In this document: positions 8,290 to 16,755 of the stretch, piece after piece | Position numbering within the stretch: position 1 is the first letter of the stretch | Layout of the letters: the number at the start of each line of letters is the position of its first letter | NCBI RefSeq assembly: GCF_003205875.1 | Contig: NZ_PUBZ01000147.1 | Span: forward strand, 62,001 to 126,000 | DNA: 64,000 nt | Source: Herpetosiphon llansteffanensis | GTDB lineage: Bacteria > Chloroflexota > Chloroflexia > Chloroflexales > Herpetosiphonaceae | Reading direction: 5' to 3' | The notes under the pieces: model-generated | Databases searched by the model: none | What the model saw: only the letters and a program-made list of their open reading frames with translations | Told to the model about the DNA's origin: nothing | Made by a program: the position numbers and the translations under genes

Positions 8290-9126
8290 TTATTGTGCGT
8301 CTGATTGCGCTAAATCAGCCTGTTGCGCTTGTGCCAAGCCAGCCCAATCTTCGCGCTTCCAACGATAGGGCAATTGCACGAATGTGCCTGCTTGGCTGGC
8401 CTGCATCAAGAGATCTAAGCCATGGTTGATCAACAGTTGTTGCTGAACACTATTATCTGGCTCGCCTAACACATGGCCAAAGGGGAACTTGACGCTCAAG
8501 CCGCGCGGCACGCCAAGCTGTTGCGCAATTTCAGCCAGCAGAAAAAAGCTGACTGTACTAATCCCAGCCGCTTCCAAGACCCGCGCAATCAGTCCCACGG
8601 ACTGGTTACAAATGCCTCAGGCAGGAGTCAATACTGCTGCTGTAATTCCGGCTGCACGTAAATTTCGGGCAACTGCTGGCGCGGTTTGGTTAATTAATGT
8701 ATCAATATGCTCGTCGGTAATATGACCCATAAAGCTGTAGCATGGCCCAAGTTGCTGAATTGTGCCCTGCGCTGCCAGCTGTTGAAAATGGCTGATTGGC
8801 AGCACGATATTCACATCCCGATCTGCATCACGATGATCATAATAATCGTGGGTAATTATCAAATCATTGGGTTTAGTATCCGCAGGAATCAAACGAAAGC
8901 TGGGGTCGCCATGGGGATCGTGCATATCAAAAGCTGGATCGCTGCGCAGATGCACGCCGCCAGTTGTAATTAAACTAATTCGTTGCTGGGCCAATGTTCC
9001 ACGCACCGCCGTCCATGGAATGTGGGCCGCGACTGTTTGTACCTGAAAGCGTTTGGCCCAACGTTGGCCAAGCCCAGGCAGCGCCCGATACAACCAAGCC
9101 CCAAGTTGATTGAATGCTCGTCGCAT
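8290..9126 (-). CDS. GrdB/PrdB-family putative selenoprotein with in-frame TGA (Sec170)
   Basis: The frame from 9126 to 8290 encodes 278 residues if TGA at 8617-8619 is read as selenocysteine. It resembles the glycine/sarcosine/betaine/D-proline reductase selenoprotein B family. Features before the TGA are IPWTAVR (36-42), SLITTGGVHL, DPSFRLIPADT, ITHDYYDHRDADRDVNIV (91-108), YSFMGHITD and VLTPA. After it come GICNQSVGLIARVLEAAGI, VPRGL and KFPFGHVLGEP. Family members carry a Cys-x-x-Cys redox motif here, so the site reads U-x-x-C. A perfect hairpin follows the TGA at the spacing expected of a bacterial SECIS. I chose the ATG at 9126 (GGGG upstream) because the region above 9168 is promoter and trxA terminator. 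Function is likely redox or reductive cleavage, with the substrate unknown. If Sec is not inserted, the gene is a nonsense pseudogene. Confidence 0.8.
8584..8610 (-). promoter_or_regulatory. Bacterial SECIS-like hairpin after the TGA
   Basis: On the minus strand CAGTCC-GTG-GGACTG forms a perfect 6-bp stem with a 3-base loop starting with G. A mismatch and five lower pairs (two of them G-U) continue it. The loop begins 18 bases after the TGA. Published bacterial SECIS rules ask for a G in the first two loop positions and 16-37 bases from UGA to loop, and both hold. Confidence 0.7.
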
Positions 9127-9167
9127 TGCCAAACCCCAATCATCAAATGCGCAATTGTGCTGTTGGC

Positions 9168-9196
9168 AGTGTAGCATGGCAACAATTGCTGGGCAA
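9168..9196 (-). promoter_or_regulatory. Probable promoter of the selenoprotein gene
   Basis: TTGCCC at 9191-9196 and TACACT at 9168-9173 are separated by 17 bases on the minus strand. Transcription would begin near 9160, leaving a short leader before the ATG at 9126. Confidence 0.45.
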
Positions 9197-9230
9197 TAAA
9201 AAACAGCACCAATCACAACGATTAGTGCTG
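9195..9230 (-). terminator. Intrinsic terminator of trxA
   Basis: On the minus strand CAGCACTAATC pairs with GATTGGTGCTG and is followed by TTTTTTATT. A second small hairpin (CGCTTAC-GA-GTAAGCG, 9235-9250) lies just before it. Confidence 0.85.
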
Positions 9231-9253
9231 CTGTCGCTTACGAGTAAGCGTAA

Positions 9254-9595
9254 TTAGGCTTCGGTTGTTTGGTTAAGAATCGCTTCGATGCGTTCTTGGT
9301 AGATCTTCTTGGGGCCTGCGCCAACAATCCGATCGACCTCTTGACCACCTTGGAAGAAGATCAAGGTAGGAATACCTTGAACTCCGAATTTCATGGCGTT
9401 GCCACTATCTTCATCGGTGTTTACCTTGGCAATTAACAATTTACCTTGGTATTCATCGGCCAATTCTTCGAGCACTGGGGCGATTGAGCGGCAAGGCCCA
9501 CACCATGGTGCCCAGAAATCAACCAAAACGGGAATATCGGAATTAATCACTGCTGATTCAAATTCGGCATCGCTAACTGCTAATGGCTTGGCCAT
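9254..9595 (-). CDS. trxA: Thioredoxin
   Basis: This is a small cytosolic disulfide reductase of 113 residues. The catalytic motif WCGPC lies at 31-35 within VLVDFWAPWCGPC. IPTLIFFQGG carries the conserved cis-Pro, and NVDTDE-like KVNTDED is present. The ATG at 9595 has GGAGG upstream; the open frame above it is not used. It is a single gene with its own terminator. It lies immediately before the putative selenoprotein, which is also a redox protein, but a separate terminator and promoter lie between them. Confidence 0.97.
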   Translation of the reverse strand: MAKPLAVSDAEFESAVINSDIPVLVDFWAPWCGPCRSIAPVLEELADEYQGKLLIAKVNTDEDSGNAMKFGVQGIPTLIFFQGGQEVDRIVGAGPKKIYQERIEAILNQTTEA

Positions 9596-9692
9596 TGAAA
9601 GTCCTCCTTGATAGCTTGTGCATTGCTGCACCTGCATGTAGTGTAGCACGTTTTTGATAAAAGCTAATAAGCGTTATATTAATGTTTAGGTG

Positions 9693-10367
9693 CTACTCTG
9701 CGCCATTAAAGCGTTGTTGCAAGGCTTGCTCAATTGCAGCAGAAACTTCATTTGGCGTGCCATCAGCATCGATCAAAATCAACAAATCGCGTTCGCCGTA
9801 GAATTGGAGCAATGGCTCAGTTTTGGCATTATATTCAGCTAAACGACGTTTGATTGTATCTGGTCGATCATCATCGCGCTCGATCAGTTGGCCGCCACTA
9901 GCCCGACAATGGTCTAAGGCTGCTTGATCGCTGATGTGCAAAATTTGGTCGGGCTGGCCTTTGATGCGGCAGATGCGGCGGCCACTTAAGCGCCGAATTG
10001 CCTCTTCATCGGAGAGCGTGAGCGCAATGACCACTTCAAGCGGGCGGTTGATTGCTTGCATCAATTGATCAAGGCTTTGGGCTTGGCTCAGCGTGCGCGG
10101 ATAGCCATCGAGCAGCACGCCAACCTCACTGGGAATAGTCAGCAGCCATTCATTCAAAAGCTTGTTCATTAATGTATCGTCGACCAAGCGGCCAGCGGCC
10201 ATGACCTGTGCAACCTCTTGGCCTAATTCAGAGCCAGTTTCGACAGTTTGGCGCAAACGTTGACCAGTCGAGATTGAATCAATCGCTGCTAATTTATCCA
10301 AATAGGCTGCTTGAGTCGATTTCCCCGCACCTGGGGGGCCAAAAAGAATGAGGTTAAGTGGTTTCAT
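9693..10367 (-). CDS. adk: Adenylate kinase
   Basis: The enzyme interconverts ATP plus AMP and two ADP. The 224-residue product has the P-loop GPPGAGKST (10-18), the AMP-binding STGQRLR, the DGYPRT motif and the LID start SGRRIC. The LID insert is of the long type, but the Zn-binding Cys tetrad is not complete: only the Cys in RRIC and in DHCRASGG are seen. RPDTIKRRLAEY follows. It stands alone, away from the ribosomal-protein operon where many bacteria keep adk. It lies downstream of a tRNA gene and that tRNA's terminator. Confidence 0.95.
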   Translation of the reverse strand: MKPLNLILFGPPGAGKSTQAAYLDKLAAIDSISTGQRLRQTVETGSELGQEVAQVMAAGRLVDDTLMNKLLNEWLLTIPSEVGVLLDGYPRTLSQAQSLDQLMQAINRPLEVVIALTLSDEEAIRRLSGRRICRIKGQPDQILHISDQAALDHCRASGGQLIERDDDRPDTIKRRLAEYNAKTEPLLQFYGERDLLILIDADGTPNEVSAAIEQALQQRFNGAE

Positions 10368-10440
10368 CCCTATACCTCGGCATTAAACAAATAATATCCA
10401 ATATCTTATCACAGCAGTTTAGTGCTGATGTAGCGGGTTT

Positions 10441-10472
10441 AAAACAAAACAACCGCGAATATTCGCGATTGT
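10441..10472 (-). terminator. Terminator of tRNA-Leu
   Basis: On the minus strand CAATCGCGAA pairs with TATTCGCGGTTG around the CGCGAATATTCGCG palindrome, then TTTTGTTTT follows. It lies five bases after the tRNA CCA end. Confidence 0.85.
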
Positions 10473-10476
10473 TTTT

Positions 10477-10563
10477 TGGTGCCGAGGGTGGGAGTCGAAC
10501 CCACACTCCCTTGCGAGAACTACGCCCTGAACGTAGCGCGTCTGCCAATTCCGCCACATCGGC
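10477..10563 (-). tRNA. tRNA-Leu (anticodon CAG)
   Basis: The minus strand starts GCCGATGTGGCGGAATTGG and ends GGTTCGACTCCCACCCTCGGC followed by an encoded CCA. The acceptor stem is GCCGA/TCGGC. The anticodon stem CTACG/CGTAG holds the loop TTCAGGG, so the anticodon is CAG, reading CUG. A long variable arm (TTCTCGCAAGGGAG) makes it a class II tRNA, as expected for Leu. Confidence 0.97.
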
Positions 10564-10594
10564 TAAGGGATTTGCTGCTAAAGCAACGTCATCA

Positions 10595-10623
10595 AGTATA
10601 GCAAATTTTCAACGATTGTGCAA
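10595..10623 (-). promoter_or_regulatory. Probable tRNA-Leu promoter
   Basis: A good -10 element, TATACT (10595-10600), lies 17 bases from a weak -35, TTGCAC (10618-10623), on the minus strand. It is about 30 bases upstream of the tRNA. Confidence 0.5.
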
Positions 10624-10631
10624 GTTGGGGC

Positions 10632-10667
10632 TAAAAAACTTCAGAGCCGCAGTTGCGACTCTGAAGT
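10632..10667 (-). terminator. Intrinsic terminator after the 10724 gene
   Basis: On the minus strand ACTTCAGAGTCGC pairs with GCGGCTCTGAAGT around AACT, followed by TTTTTTAG. Confidence 0.85.
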
Positions 10668-10723
10668 GGTGTAGATACTCACATATTTGCTGTTGACTCT
10701 CGGTTGCCCTGAAATTTCAAAAA

Positions 10724-11296
10724 TTATTGTTGCAGTTTGGCAAGCTCTTCGCTGGTAATCATGCGAAATTGGTTGCTGCTGGCATCGTTGATATAGACCA
10801 TCTCTTCTTGCTTGACGCTCACCAACATATCCAAACGTTGGTCAGCATTGACATCAGCAAAGCGCAGGCTGACAGGCGTTAAATCTTCGCCCGACCCAAA
10901 GAGGTATGGGCCAACAATTGTGCGGGCCTTGGCTGGGTCGCCACCAGGCATTTCGACAATGACGATCCGGCGTTCCATATTCATTGCGACAAAGTGCGAA
11001 GGCAAACCGTTGGTTTCGTCGTGGCCAACAAATGCGGTGGTTTGCATTGTGCGCGGGCGGCCATATTTCACATCGTCGTACTTAACTTTGAACCACGAGA
11101 CAATTGGGCTGAACATCGCATTGGCCAAAATCAACGCCAAAATAATGGTGATGGCATAGGCAAACTTGTTATGCACACCAAACGACATCGAGCGACTCGC
11201 ATACCGCTGCCGCGTTTGTGGCAGGGTAATGACGGTGGTAGGTCTCGTGCGGCGCACAACCTCCGCTGAACGTAGATCGCGACTTGTAATGGCCAT
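10724..11296 (-). CDS. Membrane-anchored protein with FG-GAP/EF-hand-like motif
   Basis: The 190-residue product has a charged cytosolic N-terminus (MAITSRDLRSAEVVRRTRPT), one membrane helix (FAYAITIILALILANAMF, about 68-85) and an extracytoplasmic part of about 100 residues. That part contains FADVNADQRLDMLVSV, which has the Asp-rich calcium-binding loop pattern seen in FG-GAP/VCBS repeats. The start at 11296 has AGGAGG upstream. It is a single gene with a near-consensus promoter carrying a possible LexA box and a strong terminator. No named family is recognised. Confidence 0.75.
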   Translation of the reverse strand: MAITSRDLRSAEVVRRTRPTTVITLPQTRQRYASRSMSFGVHNKFAYAITIILALILANAMFSPIVSWFKVKYDDVKYGRPRTMQTTAFVGHDETNGLPSHFVAMNMERRIVIVEMPGGDPAKARTIVGPYLFGSGEDLTPVSLRFADVNADQRLDMLVSVKQEEMVYINDASSNQFRMITSEELAKLQQ

Positions 11297-11342
11297 AGCG
11301 AACCTCCTGTGAGTCAACGTTAGAACAAATATGCTGGCTGTG

Positions 11343-11371
11343 AGTATAGTAGAACATGCGTTCTGTGTCAA
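11343..11371 (-). promoter_or_regulatory. Promoter with LexA-like box
   Basis: TTGACA (11366-11371) and TATACT (11343-11348) have a 17-base spacer. Inside the spacer lies GAACGCATGTTC (11352-11363), a match to the GAAC-N4-GTTC core of Gram-positive-type SOS boxes. Regulation by LexA is an inference. Confidence 0.65.
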
Positions 11372-11431
11372 GCGAAAAGCAGCCTTTTTGCTCGTTAACT
11401 CTTTGATTGGTTGTCGTAAGGCCAATTTTGC

Positions 11432-12334
11432 TTATTTGGCGCTTGAATACTCCACAACATGCGTCCAATGTGGATTCGCCCAAATTTCGCCATGGGTTGG
11501 TTCAAATATGCTCAATGCGTTGGAATCGGCAGCGAGATATGCGCGCAGCCAAGCAGTTAAATAGCCGCGATAACTGCCGCCATCGGCTTCAATTTCGGTA
11601 TGTCCAGCGCCAACCGACATTGCCAAAAAGCCCTTGTGGACGCTTGATTGCTCTAAACTGCTTTGGTTGGCCGCAGCAGGCGAGACAATCAGATCGCGGG
11701 TTCCACTCAAAATGAGCCATGGAACGGCGATTAAACTTGGATCATAGGTGTGTGCTTCATCTGTCCAGCGTTGCTGTGGTAGCGCATTGGTGATCAACGT
11801 TTTAATCATCTGCCCTTGTGGATAGCGATTGTAGGTATTGATTATTCCGGTTGCGCCTTGCGATGTACCAACCGCGCCAATTCGATCAAGCTGAACTTTT
11901 TGAAATAAATTATTGCTTGGATCTGCATTAGCGGAAATTAAATAATCGAGCGTTTGAATAATTGCCGCACCATCGCCAGTAGTTTCACTATAACTATCAA
12001 TCACAATAAATCCCCAACTTGCCAGATGCTCGAATAAACCAGCATATTTTGCTGGCGAAGCAATCGTGCCATTGCCCCAAATAATTGCTGGATAAGCACG
12101 AGATAAATCACTTGGATAGTAGATAATTGCTTTTTGCTGATCAGCAAGACTTACTTGATTATGGATAATTGCTAAGCTTCCAGGTTGCGCATAGCCAAAT
12201 TCCAACGGATACGCAGTGTCATAGTCGTAACTGCTACGTTTACCAGCAGTGAATTTCAGCCCAGCAATGCAAAGAATTGATACCACGATCGAACTGCCTA
12301 CAATTCCCCAAAACCACTTTTTATAGCGTGCCAT
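11432..12334 (-). CDS. Membrane-anchored alpha/beta hydrolase (chlorophyllase/dienelactone-hydrolase-like)
   Basis: The 300-residue product has an N-terminal signal anchor (WFWGIVGSSIVVSILCIAGL) followed by a hydrolase domain outside the membrane. AIIWGNGTIASPAKY forms the oxyanion-side loop. The nucleophile elbow is GTSQGA, with acid in LSGTRDLIVS and His in GAGHTEIEADGG. The pattern resembles cutinase-like and chlorophyllase/PHB-depolymerase-type esterases; the substrate is unknown. I chose the ATG at 12334 because GAGG lies upstream, and upstream in-frame ATGs have no site. The gene is divergent from the large secreted repeat protein. Confidence 0.82.
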   Translation of the reverse strand: MARYKKWFWGIVGSSIVVSILCIAGLKFTAGKRSSYDYDTAYPLEFGYAQPGSLAIIHNQVSLADQQKAIIYYPSDLSRAYPAIIWGNGTIASPAKYAGLFEHLASWGFIVIDSYSETTGDGAAIIQTLDYLISANADPSNNLFQKVQLDRIGAVGTSQGATGIINTYNRYPQGQMIKTLITNALPQQRWTDEAHTYDPSLIAVPWLILSGTRDLIVSPAAANQSSLEQSSVHKGFLAMSVGAGHTEIEADGGSYRGYLTAWLRAYLAADSNALSIFEPTHGEIWANPHWTHVVEYSSAK

Positions 12335-12481
12335 GTGCCACCTCATTCCGAGCCAAATTACGCTCATTTTAGCCAATTTAGCAAATTGGTGCTTCTCGCA
12401 TGCCAAAAATCTGTGGTTTGTGTATCTAGGGTTGATTGTAGCGCTACGATTGTCAGTTTCTACATCACAAGGAAGGCTGCG

Positions 12482-15400
12482 ATGATTCCAATACGCCGTG
12501 TTATGAGTATGTTGATTGTAAGTAGTATGATGATTGGTATCGTCCCTTCAAAAGCTGTTCAATCAACCGCGTCCACTGTTCAGCCCGTCGCCAAGCATGC
12601 CGCATTAAACGATATGCTGCTTGATGCTGATGATTATCAAGTGCTGACTAGCGGCCAGCCCTCGAATGTTGCAACTATTTTGCCCAAAACTGATCAAGAT
12701 GTCTTTTATATTGATAGCGAGCTATCGGTTGCCGCCACCGAATATTCACCCTTTGATTTGGAACCAGATCCGTGCCCTGAGCCTGCTGCCAGTGTTGATT
12801 TACCTGAATTAGATCCAGCACCAAATCAGCCGCAAAATGCCTCAGTCAAGCATACTAACCAAGCTTTACCATCTACAAACTACCCATTGAACTGCGAATT
12901 TGCTCGCGATCAAGAAATTTTGGCAACGTTTAGCCCTGAATCATTCAGCATCGAAAATGCAGGCCAAGCCTTTACAACCGAAGCATTGGTTGTGCCCGAT
13001 GCTAGCCAAATGCTGCTGTTTGAATACATAGTTGGGCGTAAAACCGCTGATAGCATGACCCCGCTGCACGTAGAAGTGTTGAGTGGAGCAAATTTTGCGA
13101 CTGTTACCAACATTAGCAATTGGCGCATTAAGGGCCAATATCGGCTTGACTGGCAAACAGGTCGCTTAAATATTCAAGCCTTTCGTGGCCAAACGGTTAA
13201 GCTGCGCTTTATTAACGATTGGTGGTGGGTTGATCAGCCATCGGCCCACGTGCGCAATCTGCGTTTAACTCAAGAAATCCCCGATTGGGAGCTATCGAAT
13301 AGTGGCGAATTTGCAATTCACAATGATTATTTGATTGGGGCGTATGCGGTAATTACTGGTGCAAGTGCCAGTCTTATTTCCGCCCCGATAAACCTAAATC
13401 AGCAAGTTCAAAGCCTTTCGTTTCGCTATCGTACTGGGCGTTGGCAGAGCGATGGAAGTGCGCCGCTTTTTGTTGAGATTTTGAGTGGCGCAGCATTTGC
13501 AACGATAACCAACATTGATCAATGGAGTTTGCAAGGACGCTTAACTGATGGTTGGCATGAAGCAGTGCTTGATCTTCAGGCATTTCGTGGTCAAACGATC
13601 AAAATCAAAATCATCAACGATTGGTGGCAACATCATCCCCAAGTTACCTCGATTGATAGTTTCAGCTTAAATAGGGCTGTGCCTGGTTGGGATATTTCAA
13701 ATGCAAGGTTTGTGCGAACCAAGACAGCAGCACTCCCCTCAGGAACTGCATTAAACGTTGATTTTGGGCAAGATTTTATGGCCTTTGATGTGATTGAAAA
13801 CGCTGATTTTGAACAACCTCAGCTCATATTAGCTGAACCGCAACAGCCACTCATCAATCTTGAAGGACTTCAAACAAGGGCCAGTAGTGTTGATTTTGCC
13901 GTGCCACCTACTGCGACCAGTATTCATTTTGAATATCTGCTCGGCGATCTTGATGATCCTGCTATTACCCGCCGGCTACTGATAACAATATTAAGTGGCG
14001 AAAACTTTGAAATTCTTGAGTTCCCCCAAGGTCATACCTTTGTGGGTTCGAGCCAAGCAGGCTGGCAACAGGGCCGACTTGATCTGGTTGGCTATCGTGG
14101 GAAAACCATCAAGCTACAGTTCATTAATGATGCCTATGGTCGCCCAAGCAGCCAGATGAGACAACTAAAGCTTGTCCAAGATGTGCCTGCTTGGCAAACC
14201 CAAAATCATCAATTGCTTAGCCTTGATCAGAATCCAACCCAAGGCAATCATGTCTATCTGCATGGCCATGCAACGCAGCTTACCTCGCTCGATTTTACTG
14301 TTCCGCTGACTGCGCAACAGCTGCACTTCGATTATCAAACTGGCTTTAGCGATAATCCTACTGCACGCCAGCGGGTTGCAATCAACATCTTGAGTGGGCG
14401 TAACTTTGAAATTATCCATCCACTTCCTGCTAATTCTTTGCTTGGCTCAACAGATCAAGGTTGGCAAGCTTTAGCGCTTGATTTGCAGCGCTTCCAAGAT
14501 CAAACAATTAAGCTTCAATTCACGTTGGAAGCCCATAATACCGCCTATTTGCGTTTGGATAATGTTCAAGTCGGCCACGTTTTAACTGGCTGGTCGAGCA
14601 GCGAGCATACGCCAATTATGCTCGAAACAAGTGATTCGAATCGACAGGTTGTGCGATTTGCTGGGAATAATGCACACTTTACCAGCGATGCATGGACTGT
14701 CTTATCCGATACTGAAGCCCTCCAATTTAACTATAAAACCCAACACCCTGATGCGTGGTGGCGTTCGGTGATTGAGGTTTATGTATTGAGTGGCGATGGC
14801 TTTGAAATCGTTACGCCGATTGATGCAGGTTTGGTCTATGGTCATGGCAATGACCCAAATAATGGTTGGCATGAAGCACGTTTAGGTTTGGCTCAATTTC
14901 AAGGCCAAACGATTAAACTCCAATTTAGGCATCAAGGTCATGGCTATTCCACGTCTTGGCTGGATAATCTTCAGCTCATTGCTGGCGCAACCCGGGCAAA
15001 ACAAGCAGCCTACCATGCCCCTGATCATGCATTTATCGAAATCTCACAGACTTGGCAGCATGTTACAAGTTCTGGTTTTGAAGTTGCCAGTGATAGCCAA
15101 TTCTTGCGCTTTGTCTATCAAGTTGGCAATAAGGATCATGGCAATGCTCAACATCATTTGGCTGTTGAAGTACTTTCAGGGGCCAATTTTACAACTATTA
15201 CCCGAATCGATCAGAATCAACTGTATCATTCGCTTAACGATGGCTGGAAGATAGCACAATTGCCGATTCAGCAATTCCAAAATCAAACGATCAAAATTCG
15301 CTTTATTGCACCTAGTTGGGCTTCTGCACCAATCGCCCGAATTGATAAGGTTGCCTTGCTCAGTCCGCGAGCAAGCATCGCTGGCCCGATTGATGTGCCT

Positions 15401-16681
15401 GGCGTGACGTATTTGAATGTACCACTTGCTGAATTAGCTGGAACTACTACCCCAACAACAATGACAATAAACTCCTTGGTTATTTATGATGAATATATGG
15501 ATGTGGCGGGGCAAGTGCATTATAGCAATCTGACTTATCCATTTGCCTTGACTGGTGATTTGTATCACTCTAGCCTGGGTACGCCAGGCGATATTGTGGC
15601 TGAGCTTCAAGACACCACTGGAACATTTGAAGCTCTTTATTTTGCGCTCCGTCAACAACCCTTTGGGCCGCAAGCTAACCCTTCAATACTTAATCAAAAT
15701 CTCTCGTTATATATCCAACGTCATGGAACCAGAGAGGCTACATTAATCGATCTAGGCTTAGATGATTCACTTAGTGCATCGTTAAGCTCTATATTCGAGC
15801 TGCCAGCGCTTACGAATGCGAGCTATGCTGACGATTACTGGTTTGGCAAGCTGCTTGAACCCAACTCCACTATTGAAGCATTGGGTGATCCTGATGAAAA
15901 GAAGTGGACATGGAAGCGCACGACGATTGGCAAAGATTGCTCATTATTACAACGGCTTGATTTTGGGCTAGTGATTACAAAACCATATGATATTGGGGTG
16001 AATGATGGTGATTTTGGATCGCAACTAGAAGTATTGGGCTCAATCTCTAATGGTTATGTGACACCTGGACAGTCTTGGCCAGCAGATTCATGTGATATTT
16101 ATGATGCTGATAATGCTGGCGTTACCTTAGGCTCCAAAGATGATCCCGTGACTGTTAAATTTGTGTCCTCAGGTAATGGTTTAACTGGCAATGCTGCGCA
16201 AGGTGATTATTTGAGTGATGCAACCTTTGGAGGTGATGCAACTCGATTTAAGGGTAATCAGCTTTGGTTTGATCAATTTATTGGGGATTTGATTAAATCA
16301 GTTGATATGGTTTCAAAACTCTTTTCAGTCCCCATTACTGTTGGTGATGTATCCCAATTATTCCCAGAAAGTACGCCAGATATGGGAGATAGACCATCTT
16401 TAGTAAACACTATGATATTAAATGATTGGGATGATAATCCTAATACAAAAATAAAAGTCTTACGAGTGCCATTTCAGCAATCTGTACTGGTTAAGCAACG
16501 AGATTATTTTGTAGTTTTTGTTACTGTTGCATGTAAGAAGCAAAATATTAATCGAGATATGCAGTTAAAAGTATCTTGGGATATTCCACTTTACGATAAT
16601 GTTACAAGAAAAGAGTTAAACCCTAATTTATATAATAAAAGCTTTTTAATTGATTATAAGAGTGGTCCTTGTAACAAGTAG
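12482..16681 (+). CDS. Large secreted protein with six tandem beta-type repeats
   Basis: The 1,399-residue product starts with a signal peptide (MIPIRRVMSMLIVSSMMIGIV, cleavage likely after about residue 25). After a Pro/Asp-rich linker come six repeats of roughly 100-150 residues, starting near bases 13018, 13417, 13921, 14320, 14720 and 15107. Each has the pattern F-x-Y-x(2)-G, then V-E-I-L-S-G-x2-F, then a G-W and a Q-x-F-x-x-Q-T-I-K-L stretch ending in an aromatic-rich segment. This looks like a beta-sandwich adhesion or carbohydrate-binding module, but I do not recognise a named family. The C-terminal third (after about 15390) is not repeated and its last 250 bases are notably AT-rich. 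The ATG at 12482 has GGAAGG upstream. The product is probably surface-exposed or released. Confidence 0.8.
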   Translation: MIPIRRVMSMLIVSSMMIGIVPSKAVQSTASTVQPVAKHAALNDMLLDADDYQVLTSGQPSNVATILPKTDQDVFYIDSELSVAATEYSPFDLEPDPCPEPAASVDLPELDPAPNQPQNASVKHTNQALPSTNYPLNCEFARDQEILATFSPESFSIENAGQAFTTEALVVPDASQMLLFEYIVGRKTADSMTPLHVEVLSGANFATVTNISNWRIKGQYRLDWQTGRLNIQAFRGQTVKLRFINDWWWVDQPSAHVRNLRLTQEIPDWELSNSGEFAIHNDYLIGAYAVITGASASLISAPINLNQQVQSLSFRYRTGRWQSDGSAPLFVEILSGAAFATITNIDQWSLQGRLTDGWHEAVLDLQAFRGQTIKIKIINDWWQHHPQVTSIDSFSLNRAVPGWDISNARFVRTKTAALPSGTALNVDFGQDFMAFDVIENADFEQPQLILAEPQQPLINLEGLQTRASSVDFAVPPTATSIHFEYLLGDLDDPAITRRLLITILSGENFEILEFPQGHTFVGSSQAGWQQGRLDLVGYRGKTIKLQFINDAYGRPSSQMRQLKLVQDVPAWQTQNHQLLSLDQNPTQGNHVYLHGHATQLTSLDFTVPLTAQQLHFDYQTGFSDNPTARQRVAINILSGRNFEIIHPLPANSLLGSTDQGWQALALDLQRFQDQTIKLQFTLEAHNTAYLRLDNVQVGHVLTGWSSSEHTPIMLETSDSNRQVVRFAGNNAHFTSDAWTVLSDTEALQFNYKTQHPDAWWRSVIEVYVLSGDGFEIVTPIDAGLVYGHGNDPNNGWHEARLGLAQFQGQTIKLQFRHQGHGYSTSWLDNLQLIAGATRAKQAAYHAPDHAFIEISQTWQHVTSSGFEVASDSQFLRFVYQVGNKDHGNAQHHLAVEVLSGANFTTITRIDQNQLYHSLNDGWKIAQLPIQQFQNQTIKIRFIAPSWASAPIARIDKVALLSPRASIAGPIDVPGVTYLNVPLAELAGTTTPTTMTINSLVIYDEYMDVAGQVHYSNLTYPFALTGDLYHSSLGTPGDIVAELQDTTGTFEALYFALRQQPFGPQANPSILNQNLSLYIQRHGTREATLIDLGLDDSLSASLSSIFELPALTNASYADDYWFGKLLEPNSTIEALGDPDEKKWTWKRTTIGKDCSLLQRLDFGLVITKPYDIGVNDGDFGSQLEVLGSISNGYVTPGQSWPADSCDIYDADNAGVTLGSKDDPVTVKFVSSGNGLTGNAAQGDYLSDATFGGDATRFKGNQLWFDQFIGDLIKSVDMVSKLFSVPITVGDVSQLFPESTPDMGDRPSLVNTMILNDWDDNPNTKIKVLRVPFQQSVLVKQRDYFVVFVTVACKKQNINRDMQLKVSWDIPLYDNVTRKELNPNLYNKSFLIDYKSGPCNK

Positions 16682-16695
16682 CTAGTTTGAATCAC

Positions 16696-16736
16696 GTGTA
16701 AGTTAGCCGGCCTCTAAAAGGTCGGCTAATTTACAC
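16696..16736. terminator. Long hairpin after the repeat protein
   Basis: GTGTAAGTTAGCCG pairs with CGGCTAATTTACAC with one G-U pair. No T-run follows, so it may act as a processing or stability element as well as a terminator. Confidence 0.55.
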
Positions 16737-16755
16737 TAGTAGTAAAGGAATGGCT

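Noticed and set aside
8617-9216. Two separate genes (C-terminal and N-terminal halves) instead of one selenoprotein gene
   Set aside because: Both halves are in the same frame, belong to one family and meet at the redox motif. A SECIS-like hairpin follows the stop.
9127-9216. Longer N-terminus for the putative selenoprotein (GTG at 9216 or ATG at 9177)
   Set aside because: The extra codons lie in the trxA terminator and over the likely promoter, and neither start has a ribosome site.
10354-10696. ORFs across the adk-tRNA spacer on both strands
   Set aside because: They cover the tRNA-Leu gene and its terminator.
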